Assembly: GCF_009730915.1 (NCBI RefSeq)
Contig: NC_052475.1
Coordinates: 31,557,016-31,621,015, forward strand
Origin: Dioscorea cayenensis subsp. rotundata
Lineage: Eukaryota > Streptophyta > Magnoliopsida > Dioscoreales > Dioscoreaceae
Reading direction: 5' to 3'
DNA length: 64,000 bases
Made by a program: the position numbers and the translations under genes. Each line of letters begins with the position of its first letter. Position 1 is the first letter of the stretch. Under the pieces are notes generated by a model. It saw nothing but the letters and a program-made list of their open reading frames with translations. It had not been told where the DNA came from and did not search any database. Below are positions 35,697 through 47,237 of the stretch, one piece after another.

Positions 35697-37871
35697 GATA
35701 TACTCTCACACCAGTTCTCTTTCTCCACTTAAATAAATAGTATAAAATAATGAATGTGTGATTCTTCTTAGTTAATGCATGTGGTTTCTTCCTGTGCCCA
35801 GATATATATTTAAATTTATAAAGTGACCCTCTAAGTTGAGAGTGGAAAAGTGCGGAGGTATCACACTTAAACCTTCAAGAAGTCTAAGATCCAATGGCTC
35901 AACCATCTCAAGACTTCTTGATCAAAATGAGTTCACCCACACCAAGACTCATACCGTTAAAGCTAACTATCTCCATACCTTAACAACATAGAAATACCCG
36001 TCCTGATTGGAAAATAAAATAGGAAAACCTCATGGAATTTTAAAGTTCAAAAGAAAAACCTTCTCTGAGAATGCACATCAGTAAGGAGGAACCAGTCACC
36101 AGTCTGCAGAAAATTACCTTGTCTCTGATGGCCCCCTAACCATCTAAAGTAGAAATGGGCAGGTCAAAGGACTAGACACCTGGCACTCGTTGTCATCTCT
36201 CATCCCATTTGATTCCTCCAATGTTTCATTTAGAGCTTTATTTTTGTCAATGGGGTTTTCAAAAGTCGTATAACAGCACATACAGAAATTAGTTAATGAT
36301 TCAAATTGATCCCATTTTTTTTTCCTCACTAGTGAGGTAATTCGCTCGCAAATTGACGAAAAGTATTTAAATGTTTGATGCCACATGCACTGAATGAGCA
36401 GGACCATGATAAAAGGAATCATTTCTAAGTCTAAACGAGATGCCCCTGAACTTATTAAAAGATACATCAAACTCTCAAGTCTTAATTATCTCAAATATAT
36501 CTTTGTGAAATTTTCAAGCATCTACAATTAGCTTTCTTCAAAGGTTAAGGCTCCCAATCCATGGTTTACTCACATTTCTCAAAATAAATAAATAAATAAA
36601 TAAATAAATAAAAATAAAGCTTCCTATGATTAAACTAACAACATGGATGAGGGAGAATGGGAATATACTCTCAATGGAGGCACTGAATATTTTCCTTCTC
36701 AGCTTATCAAAATATATATAGAAAAGGAATCAAATAGTAACCAAGGAAAGGGGAATATAAGTAGCAATACGTAGATAACGCTTAAAAATATTTTGATAGG
36801 TACAAACAAAGTCATGGAAGATTAACATCTGGAGTTTAGGTTTTTTTTTAAAATTGGTTAGCTTGGAGAGACATTGAATGGCAAATCTTTTCTTCCCTGC
36901 ATCTCAGGAACTATTTTCAGTTGAAATTGCTATAATATCACAAGAGAAACAAGATAGAACAAGAACTCCCAAATCAATTCAGCAAACAAGATTATAAAAC
37001 AAGCTACATGTTAATTTAGCCAAGATTAAAAATCAACAATACCATAACATAAAAGGTGTCTGGGCCTCTAGCATTTGGAATTCATCAACAAACAACAGAT
37101 TAACACAGGAATTAAAGTAAAGAAGATACATACCAAATGCGATCAAATCCAAAAATACTACTTGGTGGATAAATACTGAATGACAAGAAAAACTAACGAA
37201 TCCAAACCAAACTATAATATAGAACAAAAAGAATCACCTCAGCTCCGAGAATCTCCGGCAAGCCTTCAACTCGGAAACCCTAACGCGATGAGAGAGAGAG
37301 AGAGAAAGAGAAATAGATAGAGGGAGGGAAATTTGAACATAATAACAATATTTAAGGAAATAAATCCCAACGGATTTTTACATATCACCCTCTAAAAGGT
37401 ATAAAATTACTGATCACCTCACTTTTCCTTAAAAAAATTATTTGCCTTTAATTCTCTACATATATCATGTATGGCAGTATGTATATATATATATACCCAC
37501 AATAACTCAAAATTTTAGTGTGTAAAACATATAAAAATATATACATATATGTAAGAATCTTAGTTTTGGAGGGGTAATGTGCAATTATGAACTTTAGAAT
37601 GCTATATATGGAAAATTTGAGACTTTCTCTAAACAAATAAAACTAATTTTGATATACTTCAGGGGCTAAAAAAAAATAAGCAACTAAGTTTTTGCAAATA
37701 TCACCCTCTACTATCCATTTATTAAAATAATACAGGCCCTGTTTGAAGAACACCAGTCATTTACTACCTTTTCACACAGGAAAAATAAAATAAAATAAAG
37801 ATAGCAAAGAACAAGTATGAAATAAAAACATAGCGGTACAAAAGCTCACAATAATAGGAAAAATTACAAGT
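35697..37871. other. Spacer between OPT copy B and the ArfGAP-C2 gene
   Basis: It starts with the 3' region of copy B and ends with the 3' region of the minus-strand ArfGAP gene, so the two genes converge. An (AAAT)n run is at about 36585-36613. A minus-strand leader-like sequence lies at about 37230-37290, with TTAGGGTTTCCGAG, a GCCGGAGATTCTCGGAGC word and a GTGATT donor-like site, followed upstream by a (GA)n tract at 37286-37310. No protein is recognised in the minus-strand frames at 36144-36470 or 37033-37227. Confidence 0.5.
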
Positions 37872-40747
37872 CTATTGACTCAATGGAATCCATTGAAGCT
37901 CCATATCTAATTCTCCACATTCCACTCTTTGTAGCCTTAGAGAGACCTCTTGTATCACCTTTCCATCAATAATGTTTACAAGACTATCATTTATGAGTGC
38001 ATTGTCATCTGATTTCAACCACTTGCCAATCTGCATGTCTGCAAGCAGGTCAGGATCTCCAAAGGCCATAGCTCCGGCAATCATCGGCTGGAGGTCTACC
38101 TCTGCTTCGCCCATTATATCATCCGAGGAGATTACATCATGATCAAATACTTGCTGCTCGGAGAATGAATGAAAAGGATAAGATATCAGAACATTTGAAA
38201 AGTTGAGAAATAAAAAACCTGTTAAGGCATTACTTACAACTTTTAAAGCCCCATAAGATTCAGGAACAGATAAATTAAGCTCCTCATTCCAAACTGGATT
38301 CAAATTGCTTTTTATCACTGACGTTTGAGCCTTCTGCAAGTTGTAACAGGATCAAATTTTAGAAGTTTGAGTTCTGACAGAGAGTAGTGCTTCAGAGCAA
38401 TATATATTTGCATTATTGAAAAATAACACACCTGCTGCCCCAAAGTCAAAACAACATAAGGATCACTACTCAACATATCTCTGATAGCTAAATTTCTGCC
38501 TTTTATAACTTTAACCTTCAATATTCCAATAAATTCTACCATGCCTGCCTGCTGACACATACAAAATGACATGATTTTGGGAGATGAAATTCATGTATGG
38601 CAAATTGCTGAAAGATAAATACTAAATTTGCAATTGGTCCAAATACTGTATAAATTAAGAAAGCGCGTTAGTTTTAGTCAATAGAACTCTGCAATTGCTA
38701 AGTCAAACAACATTGCTCAGTGTCATTGATGCTACCAAATCACAAAGTGCCAAAGTTGTGGGAAATAGAAGACTAACTGCATTTGCTGGACTGTTGAAGG
38801 AAGAACTGCTATGTTTATCCTTTCCAGAATCACTTGAAAGGTGTGAACTCTTTGAAGAGACGATGCGCAAGCTTGGCTTCAAAAATTCTTGCAGCTCATA
38901 TTTAGACCTGAAAAACAAAAGATGAAATTTCACATGAACTTCCATCAATATCATGGTGAGAACCCATCAGCTTCATTTGGCATATATCTTTATAACCAAC
39001 CTGATGAACTCAGCCCTTTCATCATAAGTTGAGTTGGGGTTGGGTTTTAAATACCCGGCAGGCAAAAAGGCCTCATAAATTGAATTTGCATAAGAGTTTC
39101 CACCAACCTCAAGCATGGAGTCAATTTGGTCATCAGACCATTCATCCAATGTCACTGACATAACCTGTGCGCCAAAGATTAGAAGCCAGAAGAGAGAATC
39201 AAGCAGCCAATTGAATGTTATCATGGCTAGGGTTTGTGCTGGTGATTTCCCTATAAGTTTGGCTTAATAATGAAGGGCAACTTACAAATAAAAAGGGTAT
39301 AAGTTTAATGGTCTCACACCTTTCAGGTTAGTGTCTCCCTTTAACAAGTGACAGCTAAATATCCCAGGTGTGCACCATGACAAACATATAACACTACACT
39401 CATGTCAACAAATTAACCATATGGACCCTGGCTTTAAAAAGCCAAGGTGAATTTAAGACCTAGTTAGCCAAAGAGTTTACTGTGAAAAAATAAACCAAAC
39501 AAAGAAAATATAATGGCAGCAAACAAGTGAGACAAACATCACATGAGTTACCTTTGAGATATGTGTACCAAGACTTCTATGTACACCAGAACACTTTAAG
39601 CAGATGAAAACACCAATATTACTTGACCTGTAAAAGTAAGAGAGGAATTTCTAAAATAAATTGTTACTCAAATAAGAATGAAAGAAGCATTTGGATGAGA
39701 ATAAATTTAATCGATGTTTTCCAATAAATCACCACATAAATCTCAGGAGCAGTATGTATATTCTATAATCTTGGGATAGGTCGCCCAAAAATTTCTGGAC
39801 TTTACCGCATATCTAAGTGTAGTGTGCTCAACATCAATTTCGCCAAACATATGAGATATGGAAATAATAATAAAATGATGCTCAGGTTCTGAGCAAGAAA
39901 TATTGATACATATATGCGGCAAAGAATAGTTCTTACGCCCATTTGGGATCTACAGCACCACAATCAGCACAAATGCGATTATCACTTTTAAGCAATAAAT
40001 CCTTCAGTTTCCTCAATTTCTCTGCAGAAAACAGCACTAAAATTGGTAAACAAGGAATGACAATTAAACTTGTAGCAAAAACAACACTCAAATTTTTACT
40101 TAACGCTATAGTAGTCCGCCGCATCAGATAGACATACATAGCAGCATCATATATCATAAACACAAGGTGAGCTAAAAGAAATCTCTATTCTCTGTTCATG
40201 AAAGTTTCAAGTACACAGATGGGCCACTATATGCTTTATCAGTTGAAACAATTTGTATAAGTTATTATCTTAAAAGTTCATATTCAAGTGAACAACTTGT
40301 TTAGCTGTTCTCCAGAGATTTCAAAGATATGATGAACACTTACATCAGATTCTTTAACAACAATCTGAAAAAAACAGAGAAATTTTCGTAAGGAAGCATA
40401 GCCTTCTAATAAAGTGTTTAAAAAAAGCCCACACTAACTATTTGCCAGTAAGAATGATTTAACACGTATTCCACCACCAAAATAAAATATAATTCAAAAC
40501 AAGTATATATTCCTTCAGCAAGCTCAGAAAATATTCTTTGATAGTAGATACAAAAAAAAAACCATGAAATACTAAACAGATTTCTACCTATGTACTTAAC
40601 ACTATGAAATACTAAACAGATTTCTGCCTATGTACTTAACAAAGATAATATCAATACATTAACAGAAAACTATTCACCACATATGAAATTAAGCACACGT
40701 AATTATGTACCCGGTGAAGCCTTCCCATGTCCACTGCTGCAACTCAT
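37872..40747 (-). CDS. ArfGAP with C2 domain (ZAC/AGD11-13-like)
   Basis: Coding exons: 40711-40747, 39937-40021, 39552-39627, 39001-39164, 38778-38907, 38432-38548, 38238-38333 and 37872-38153. They total 987 bp, about 328 residues, close to Arabidopsis AGD12. The ArfGAP zinc finger is complete: C30-x2-C33-x16-C50-x2-C53, with the catalytic arginine finger in SGVHR at R58. A C2 domain follows from about residue 165 ([16 protein letters not shown]...[11 protein letters not shown], then [10 protein letters not shown], and QVFDHD...DDIMGEA). Such proteins stimulate GTP hydrolysis by Arf GTPases in membrane traffic, and the C2 domain binds phospholipids. The donor of the fifth coding exon is uncertain: GTTAGT after 38778 or GTAGCA after about 38737; both keep frame. 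The acceptor of exon 6 is CAGCAG, ambiguous by one codon. Confidence 0.92.
40564..40643. repeat. Two-copy 40-bp tandem repeat in an ArfGAP-gene intron
   Basis: ATGAAATACTAAACAGATTT followed by CT(A/G)CCTATGTACTTAAC occurs at 40564 and 40604 with one mismatch. It lies in the intron between the first and second coding exons and has no obvious role. Confidence 0.88.
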
Positions 40748-40788
40748 TTTTTGGTAACTGTGATCACCAGACCAAGCCTATCCGAATT

Positions 40789-41917
40789 CTACAGACACAA
40801 AATTCAAGAAAATAATAAAAGCTCACAACAGTTATTAATAAAAAATCTCATATGCAACGCAAACAAGCTAATCTCCGACGCACAAACAATCCATACGAAT
40901 ATTTAGAATAGCAAATTAAAACACAGAATAGTTGTCAAAATTTTCCTCAAAACAAAAAAAAAGCTTGAATATTAACCATTGGATAGCTCAATAGTATGAA
41001 ACCAAAGTGTAAAGAGGGAGGTCATGGGTTCAAATCCCTCCCTCAGCAGTACTGTTCATCCCGGGATTTTTATATTATTTTTGTAGCATCCGGACTCTAA
41101 TACTGTTTATATTCATAAAAAAATATTATTAAAAAAAAAACTTGAATAAAACAAAATGTCTGATCTATTGAAGAACTTGATTTACTACGAGTGAAGTTGG
41201 ATCGAGAGAAAATAGAGCAATAGAGAAGAATGGAAAATGACAATACAGAAAGAAGAGAAAATGATATCGAAAATTTATTTCATTTACTCATCTGCGTTAT
41301 ACTCTATTATTTAACCAGGCACAGGAATATAATTTTTCTTGATGTTTTCTTTTGATTTCTTCTATTTTCCCTCAATCAAGCACACAATGGAACCACAGAA
41401 GCTCAATTGACAATGCACATCTCTTGCAGACTACACATCAAAAAAGCACATTCTGAGTACTCCTCAATCGAGATATATGCCTCTACCAACAACACCAAGT
41501 CACAACGTAAGTACCAATCAAACTCCCAACCAATAAAACCACCAACATAACATCAAGAGTAATAAAAATCCAAGAACAATTAGAATGAGAGAGAAAACCC
41601 CTTTCAATATATTTCTAATAATTCATTATCAAGAAAATGCAACAAAGAATGGATCTTTCTCCTCCCAAAAACAGCGATTGAGTTCCAAAACGACCAAGAA
41701 CCCATTTTTGAGGAATAAAACCAACAGAAACCAATAAATAAAATCAGATCTAAAAAAAAAATCAGTGATTAAAACACACACACAAACAATCATTTGAATT
41801 AGAAAAATCTTACGGAAAATGACGAATTATCCGGGAACAAAATTGCTACAATGGTAACAAAGAATGATCTGGTGAACAAACTGGATCAAAATCAATCAAA
41901 ATAAAACTGAATTTTAC
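40789..41917 (-). other. Leader intron of the ArfGAP-C2 gene
   Basis: On the minus strand a leader exon of about 41918-42000 ends with a CTG|GTAAAA donor. An acceptor TCTGTAG precedes 40788, about 41 bases before the start codon. The intron between holds the SINE at 40972-41140. The position of the transcription start is inferred only. Confidence 0.5.
40972..41140 (+). mobile_element. tRNA-derived SINE with target-site duplication
   Basis: This 169-bp insertion has a Pol III A-box-like TAGCTCAATAGT and a B box GGGTTCAAATCCC about 40 bases later, then a tRNA-unrelated body with TGTTCATCCCGGGATTTTTA, and ends in an A-rich tail. It is flanked by the direct repeat CTTGAATA at 40964-40971 and 41141-41148. 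Box spacing, tail and duplication together identify a retroposed SINE. It lies in the leader intron of the ArfGAP gene, in the opposite orientation. Confidence 0.85.
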
Positions 41918-41919
41918 CA

Positions 41920-42259
41920 GAGATTTCAGCAATTTGATTGAAACTTTCTTCCGATCCTCCCTTTCTCGATTGATGCTTCGAAAAGGTCGGATGTCACAAA
42001 TCTACCGTTGCCCATTAATATATTTTTTTTTATTTTATAGTTATTTTATATATATAACCCTATAAAAAAATTAAATCAAAATTGCATGAATTTTTGCATT
42101 AATACCTCTATAAATAATTTCCAAGGTGGTATTTGTTAAAATCCCAGTGATTTAGATAAACAATAATCTTAACAGCCAAATCTCAGTTCAAAGTTCAAAC
42201 TCTGCGAACTTCCTTCAAATGTCGACGAGAATTCAAACAAACACCTTGCGAGCGCTTCA
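41920..42259. promoter_or_regulatory. Putative bidirectional promoter
   Basis: The leader of the minus-strand ArfGAP gene begins near 42000, and the plus-strand membrane-protein gene starts at 42260. The shared upstream region is therefore only about 150-260 bp. It contains T-rich and AT-rich DNA (about 42020-42120) and TATATATAA near 42049. Which direction that element serves cannot be decided. Confidence 0.45.
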
Positions 42260-42916
42260 ATGGCGGCCGAATCGATCGAGTCTCCGCCCGTGGAGATCCT
42301 CATGGAGCCCGAGAACCACCAGGAATCCTTCTTCTCCTCCCGCACTCTCACTAGCCTTGCCGAGATCTCTCGTAGTCCTGGCCACAACCTCCTCCTTCAA
42401 CTGTGGCAAAGAGACGAACACCTCTCAGGCTATCGCGTCGCCGTGCGAGAACTCCAGCTCGAGAACTTCAAGCGCGAGGTTTTCCACCTATGCTGCCTCT
42501 TCTTCGCTTTCCACTTCTTCTTTCTGGCGCTATTGTTTACCTCCTCCTCCTGGGCGCATCGCCACCGCGACCGGTGCGCGCGGTGGTGGGTTCCCTTCGC
42601 GCTCTCGCTGATCACTTCGAGTGCCTTGGTCTCTGCGGTGCAGATGAGATTGTTCGGGGTCCAGAGAGTGAAGAAGCTGCTGAAGACTGACAAAGGCTCT
42701 GACCGCGCGCTGACAATGTGCGTGCAGGAGCTCAGGCTTAAAGGCGCGAGCTTTGATCTGTCCATGGAGCCACTGAATGTCTCGAGTATGAAGAGCACCA
42801 GTGTTGCCATCCAGCTGCGGCTGCTGCGGTGGTGCTCGAGGAATCTCATCACTTTGTGCCTCGCCGGAGTCTCTGTGATCTTGATTCCAGCTTCCAGACT
42901 CTTACTTTGTAGCTGA
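42260..42916 (+). CDS. Uncharacterised plant membrane protein, single exon
   Basis: An intronless frame of 218 residues with higher GC content than its surroundings, starting MAAESIESPPVEILMEPENH. The N-terminal ~75 residues are soluble and partly helical (SFFSSRTLTSLAEISRSPG...). Hydrophobic segments follow at about 76-95 (VFHLCCLFFAFHFFFLALLF), 111-127 (WWVPFALSLITSSALVS) and near the C-terminus at about 197-216 (LITLCLAGVSVILIPASRL). This predicts a protein with three membrane spans and a loop between the second and third carrying a KLLKTDKGSDRALTMCVQELRLKG stretch. I do not recognise a named family. Similar short soluble-plus-membrane proteins are annotated as hypothetical in plant genomes. 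Other long frames over the same bases are shadows. It is divergent from the ArfGAP gene. Confidence 0.8.
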   Translation: MAAESIESPPVEILMEPENHQESFFSSRTLTSLAEISRSPGHNLLLQLWQRDEHLSGYRVAVRELQLENFKREVFHLCCLFFAFHFFFLALLFTSSSWAHRHRDRCARWWVPFALSLITSSALVSAVQMRLFGVQRVKKLLKTDKGSDRALTMCVQELRLKGASFDLSMEPLNVSSMKSTSVAIQLRLLRWCSRNLITLCLAGVSVILIPASRLLLCS

Positions 42917-45900
42917 GAGATGGAAGGTATTGATCTTGTTTTGTTGTTTTCTAATCATATTAAGTGTTTGTAGTGATCTAATCACAGTACAAAAATGAAT
43001 AATTTATCTGCAGAATATGAGCATTGTGGTGGTATATCAATGATATCATCACCAATCAAGATGAGATTTTTTTTTTTTTTTAACAGTGTAGATGATGTTG
43101 AGTGATTCTCATGCAGTTTTGATCAGTAATGTGTTTGTGTTTGGATTGAGGGGAAATGAGTTATCAATACATTTTCATTTTTTTTTTTTCTTTTTTTCCT
43201 TTTTGAGCAATCCATTTTATCTTCTTCATTCAACTAAAAATAGACCTTCTTTTATTCTTACTACACAAAATAAATCATTTTTGTTCAGGACCTGCGTACT
43301 GGAGTATATCATCAGTTCAGATGAGATATTTTTTTAAAATTTCTTTTCGGTATGCGTTTTATCATATATATATATATGATTTAATAATTTTGAGTGATTC
43401 TTTTATGCATTTTCATCACTATTGGCTGTGTTTTGATTGGGGCAAGGATAGGTAAAGAAGTTATCTAGTTTTTCGCTATTCTTTTCCTCTATTTTGTTTT
43501 ATGGTAGTGCTTTTTAGACAGAATGTGATATATTGAACAGATAGGTACTAGAATGAGAGAATGGTTTGCCTTCAATTTTTTCCTCGACAACGAACTTCAT
43601 TGATTTCAAAAGAAGAATTTTACAAAATACTAGCATTTTTAGAAATCACATACATATAAATAGCTTGTTTTTCTCCTAATATTTCTGTTTGAATTCTCTT
43701 TCGGGCATAAATGAATTATTGAATAGTCACTATTAGAAATGATCCACCATTACCCTGGTGTTCTTTTGTATCTTGTTTCAGATGATGAGTTTCATTGGTC
43801 TTAAATGAAAAAGTTTTTTTAGGAATTACGTAGCATAAATAGTAAAGGCATTTCATTTTATTGTTTTGTTTTTACTTTTGTTTTTTTTATTTTTAAGGCA
43901 TCATTTTTATCTTTTGAAGTTTCACTAATTGAAAATTGCCTTTGATCTTTCAGATGAGGGGTGGTGAATTGGGCATTAAAGAAAGAGCGTGCAACCATTG
44001 AACCAAGTTTTTGTAGGACAGTGCGCTGTGATGGAGTGTTATTAATTTGCAACTGTTTATAAATTAGACCAGTACTTTTACAAGAACATGGCTCATGTTC
44101 CAGTCAGTTGTGTTAAAACATCATTTACTTTGCTTCTCTTCATCAGCAAATAAAGAAATCTATTCCGAGTTTTTGCTCATTTAAGAGCATTGTGATGAAG
44201 ATGAATATTGGAGATGAAATTTGTTCTCATGTTTCATTTAATTAAAATGTTCTGATAGATTTTTACAAACAATATGAAAGCAGACTTTGGCTTTAACTCT
44301 TGTATATCAAATGCAGTAAAATTCAGATGTGCCCGAGACGATGAATGCATGGATACTCAAGGCTTGCTCAGCTCAGTTTAATAGAAGAATAAAGAACAAG
44401 AATTGAGAGATTGAAATTTTATCTTTGTTGCATGAATATTACTTGCAGAATAAACTTAACCGAGAATTATTGTAAACATATATAGTAACTTAGTTCATCT
44501 CAATGTCAATCTGACAAAACATTCAGCAAGTAAATTTAGGTGTCTTAAATAGTTTTCAGAAATGTGAAAAATATATATTGTATGTTATATTTCTTCAACT
44601 GCATGACTTTTTCGTCCACAATCTAAACTTCACTGTTATATTTCTACTCCACTGTGATCCTCTCTGTACGTATTTGGAGTTTCTTCATGCATATTCCCTA
44701 TTTAGAAATGCTCTAAAAGATAACAAAGATCTACTCAAACTATTAAAAACGAGTGCAGAACCTTGAAGTAATTACTCCATGTTGTTGGTGTTGTCATCCA
44801 GCCTTGCGTTTAGGAAGACAAGCAAGTGCTTCAATCCGGGCCTCGTGTTGAGGAAAACAAGCTACAAGCCATTTTCTAGAACATATGGCTGGAAAGAAAC
44901 AATCGTATTTTTAATTACAAGTTTCCGTCTCCAGTCTCTATTATGTTTAAAATTATTCATTTGTTACTTGTTTGGATTTTTGTAGCTAAAGACCGCTTTA
45001 TCAACTTCCTACCAATTCCATTGAAATCGTTAAGCGCTCTCTTGATTTCCTAAGCTCCTAATCAGCCGATCTCGCCAGCAGCACGACACCTCTGCACCCC
45101 TGGGAGTGATCCTCTGTTGCCTAATTGAGAAGATCTCTGTTGCTTTCAGGTGGACTTCGTCGTATCAGTTGCCAGTTGTCTTGTCCATTTTTATTTGTTG
45201 TCCTAGGTGTACATCATCCTTAGTGATGCCCTCCTAGTTTCTTGTTTTTTCTGAGCCTGTTTTTCCTTATATGTTTTTCATACTTTTGTTCCTTTTTTTT
45301 TGTGCTTGTTCGTGTTTGTTTTGTTCTCGTTTAGTTTTTTTTTAATAAATTTATAGTTCATCTACTTTATTTATTTTTTAAAAAAACTTCTTGGCGGACA
45401 ATTGGCATTGGAATTGATCGAGCTCTTAGCAGTAATAAAATAAAAAAAAGGAAAAAATCATGCCTTAGTAAACAAACTTGTAAGTCTAGGACATGGATTT
45501 AGAAAGAATTCAGCATTTGGTTATTATGACTATGATTTTAACTCCAATTTTTTCTTAAAGTTCATACTGTAATTAAATTTTAAATTGCTTTGAGGAGCTT
45601 GCACAAACATGTTGTTCCTAGTGTACATACTATAACATTTTTTGATCATATGATAAATTGTTGAAATTACTTAAATTTTTTTTTTTACCCTTTATGGAGT
45701 TTTCATTTGCTTCATAAATATATAAAATGATGAAATCTACCTTATTAAAAAAAAAATTTAAGAGTCTAGAAATTATTTAAAATGAGCTTGCAAGTCCCAT
45801 TTTACAAGATCAATTTAAGTTATGCACATAAAATGCTAAATTTCTTAAGTTTAAGCAATGACAAATGAAGTAATTAGTCTAAATTCAAAATTTTTGTTTT

Positions 45901-46049
45901 TTTTTGGGTATTGTTACAAAATCACAAATGTTTTTGTAATTTGGTAAATGTTTAAGGGCTTCTCTGAGAATTTAGATCTGAATCAATGATGCTGCCAAAT
46001 GGACGGCTGTAATTAAAACAGCCGGAACTCTGAAATCACAGTAGGTTTC
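42917..46049. other. Intergenic region, no gene recognised
   Basis: T-rich DNA with poly-T tracts (43065-43082, 43174-43205). The first part is presumably the 3' region of the membrane-protein gene. The stretch 44770-45360 is more GC-balanced and ends in T-rich DNA with AATAAA, resembling the tail of a decayed retroelement or processed transcript. Frames at 44578-44985 have no recognisable motif. Confidence 0.45.
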
Positions 46050-46173
46050 GAATTCAAGGAGGTTCCTCTACGCTCTCGATTCATCACCTCCTCCTCCTCT
46101 CCTCTTCTCCAAACCCTAACCCTAAATCTCTTCTCCCGTAGCCTCGGATTCCAAAACCATAACCCTAATCCTG
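46050..46173 (+). promoter_or_regulatory. Leader exon of the FPA-like gene with telo-box repeats
   Basis: A pyrimidine-rich sequence (CTCCTCCTCCTCTCCTCTTC) is followed by AAACCCTAACCCTAAA at about 46111-46126 and ACCATAACCCTAATCCTG, then a strong donor CTG|GTGAGCC at 46173/46174. AACCCTAA telo-boxes near the transcription start are typical of plant genes for RNA and translation factors. The leader intron runs to 47237, and its acceptor TTTCTAG abuts the start codon. The 5' end is approximate. Confidence 0.65.
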
Positions 46174-47237
46174 GTGAGCCTCTCTCTCTCTCTCTCTCTC
46201 TTTTTATTTCTGTACTTCTGTGCGTTTTGTTCATATGTTCCTTCGTTTTATTAGTGCTGAATCTGCTGATTGGATTGATCTCTAGAACTAGGATTTGTTG
46301 TTTAATTTTTAAGCTTTTTAGTCAGTGAAATCATTGTTTTCTTTTTTTGGTATAAGTGAAGCTCTGATGGCTCTCATTGTGGTCTATAAGGGCTGCGATT
46401 GTTGTTACGTGCGGTGAGTTCGGGTTTTTGTTGATGTGTATGTGAAGCGCTTTTCATGTGCGTTTAGATTTTTATAATGATGGATCTTTTATAGTCTGAT
46501 CTCTGATTCGGGATGTTTTTACCAAGTTTGGGATTATTGGTTGAAATGCCTGTTCTTTTTATTGATTAGTCAGGATTTTGTTTTTCATTCAGGTTTTCAG
46601 TGTAATTTAGCTGGTTGCATGGGCCGCAATTGCTTTTGACATCTGAGAAATTTGGATTTGTTGATGTATATGTGAAACAGTCTTGTGGGAATCAGATTGT
46701 TTCATTCTTCTCTGGGTTTATGGATGAATGGTAGAATACACCTTGTTGGACTTAGGTTTTTGCTTTGTTTTTTATGGTTTTGGATGATTATCTTTAGTCA
46801 CTGTTTATAATATCATATTTTGGATTCTGATTTTTTTTTCCTTTTAGCTTATAAATGACTCTTAATCAGGTTTTGGGTTTACTATGCCTGGTCATATGGC
46901 TGCATTTGTTTTTAATTGCTGAAAGTTTGGGCTTTGTTGGTGTATATGTGAAATACTTTTTATCTGCAATCAGGTTTTCGGATTCTTTTCCTGGTATATG
47001 GATAGCAATGTTTGGGTTGTTTTGATTATGTTGCAAGTTGTATAAATAGTCAGACTTGTGATCTCTGTGCTTTGAATATTGATGTGAGATATGATTATGG
47101 GGTTTGAGTTTGTTATTAACTAGTATTTTTCCTATCAAATTACTAGTATTGTAATATGTTGTTTGTGTCTTAGGTATGGTTTGCTAGTATACAGTTTGTG
47201 AGCATTGTATCTCATGATACATTTTTCATGTTTCTAG

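Noticed and set aside
42219..42852. Long alternative frames overlapping the single-exon membrane-protein gene
   Set aside because: GC-rich coding DNA gives shadow frames. The 42260 frame is the only one with coherent membrane-protein features.
44578..44985. Two short plus-strand frames as a small gene
   Set aside because: No domain, no conserved start context, and T-rich composition.
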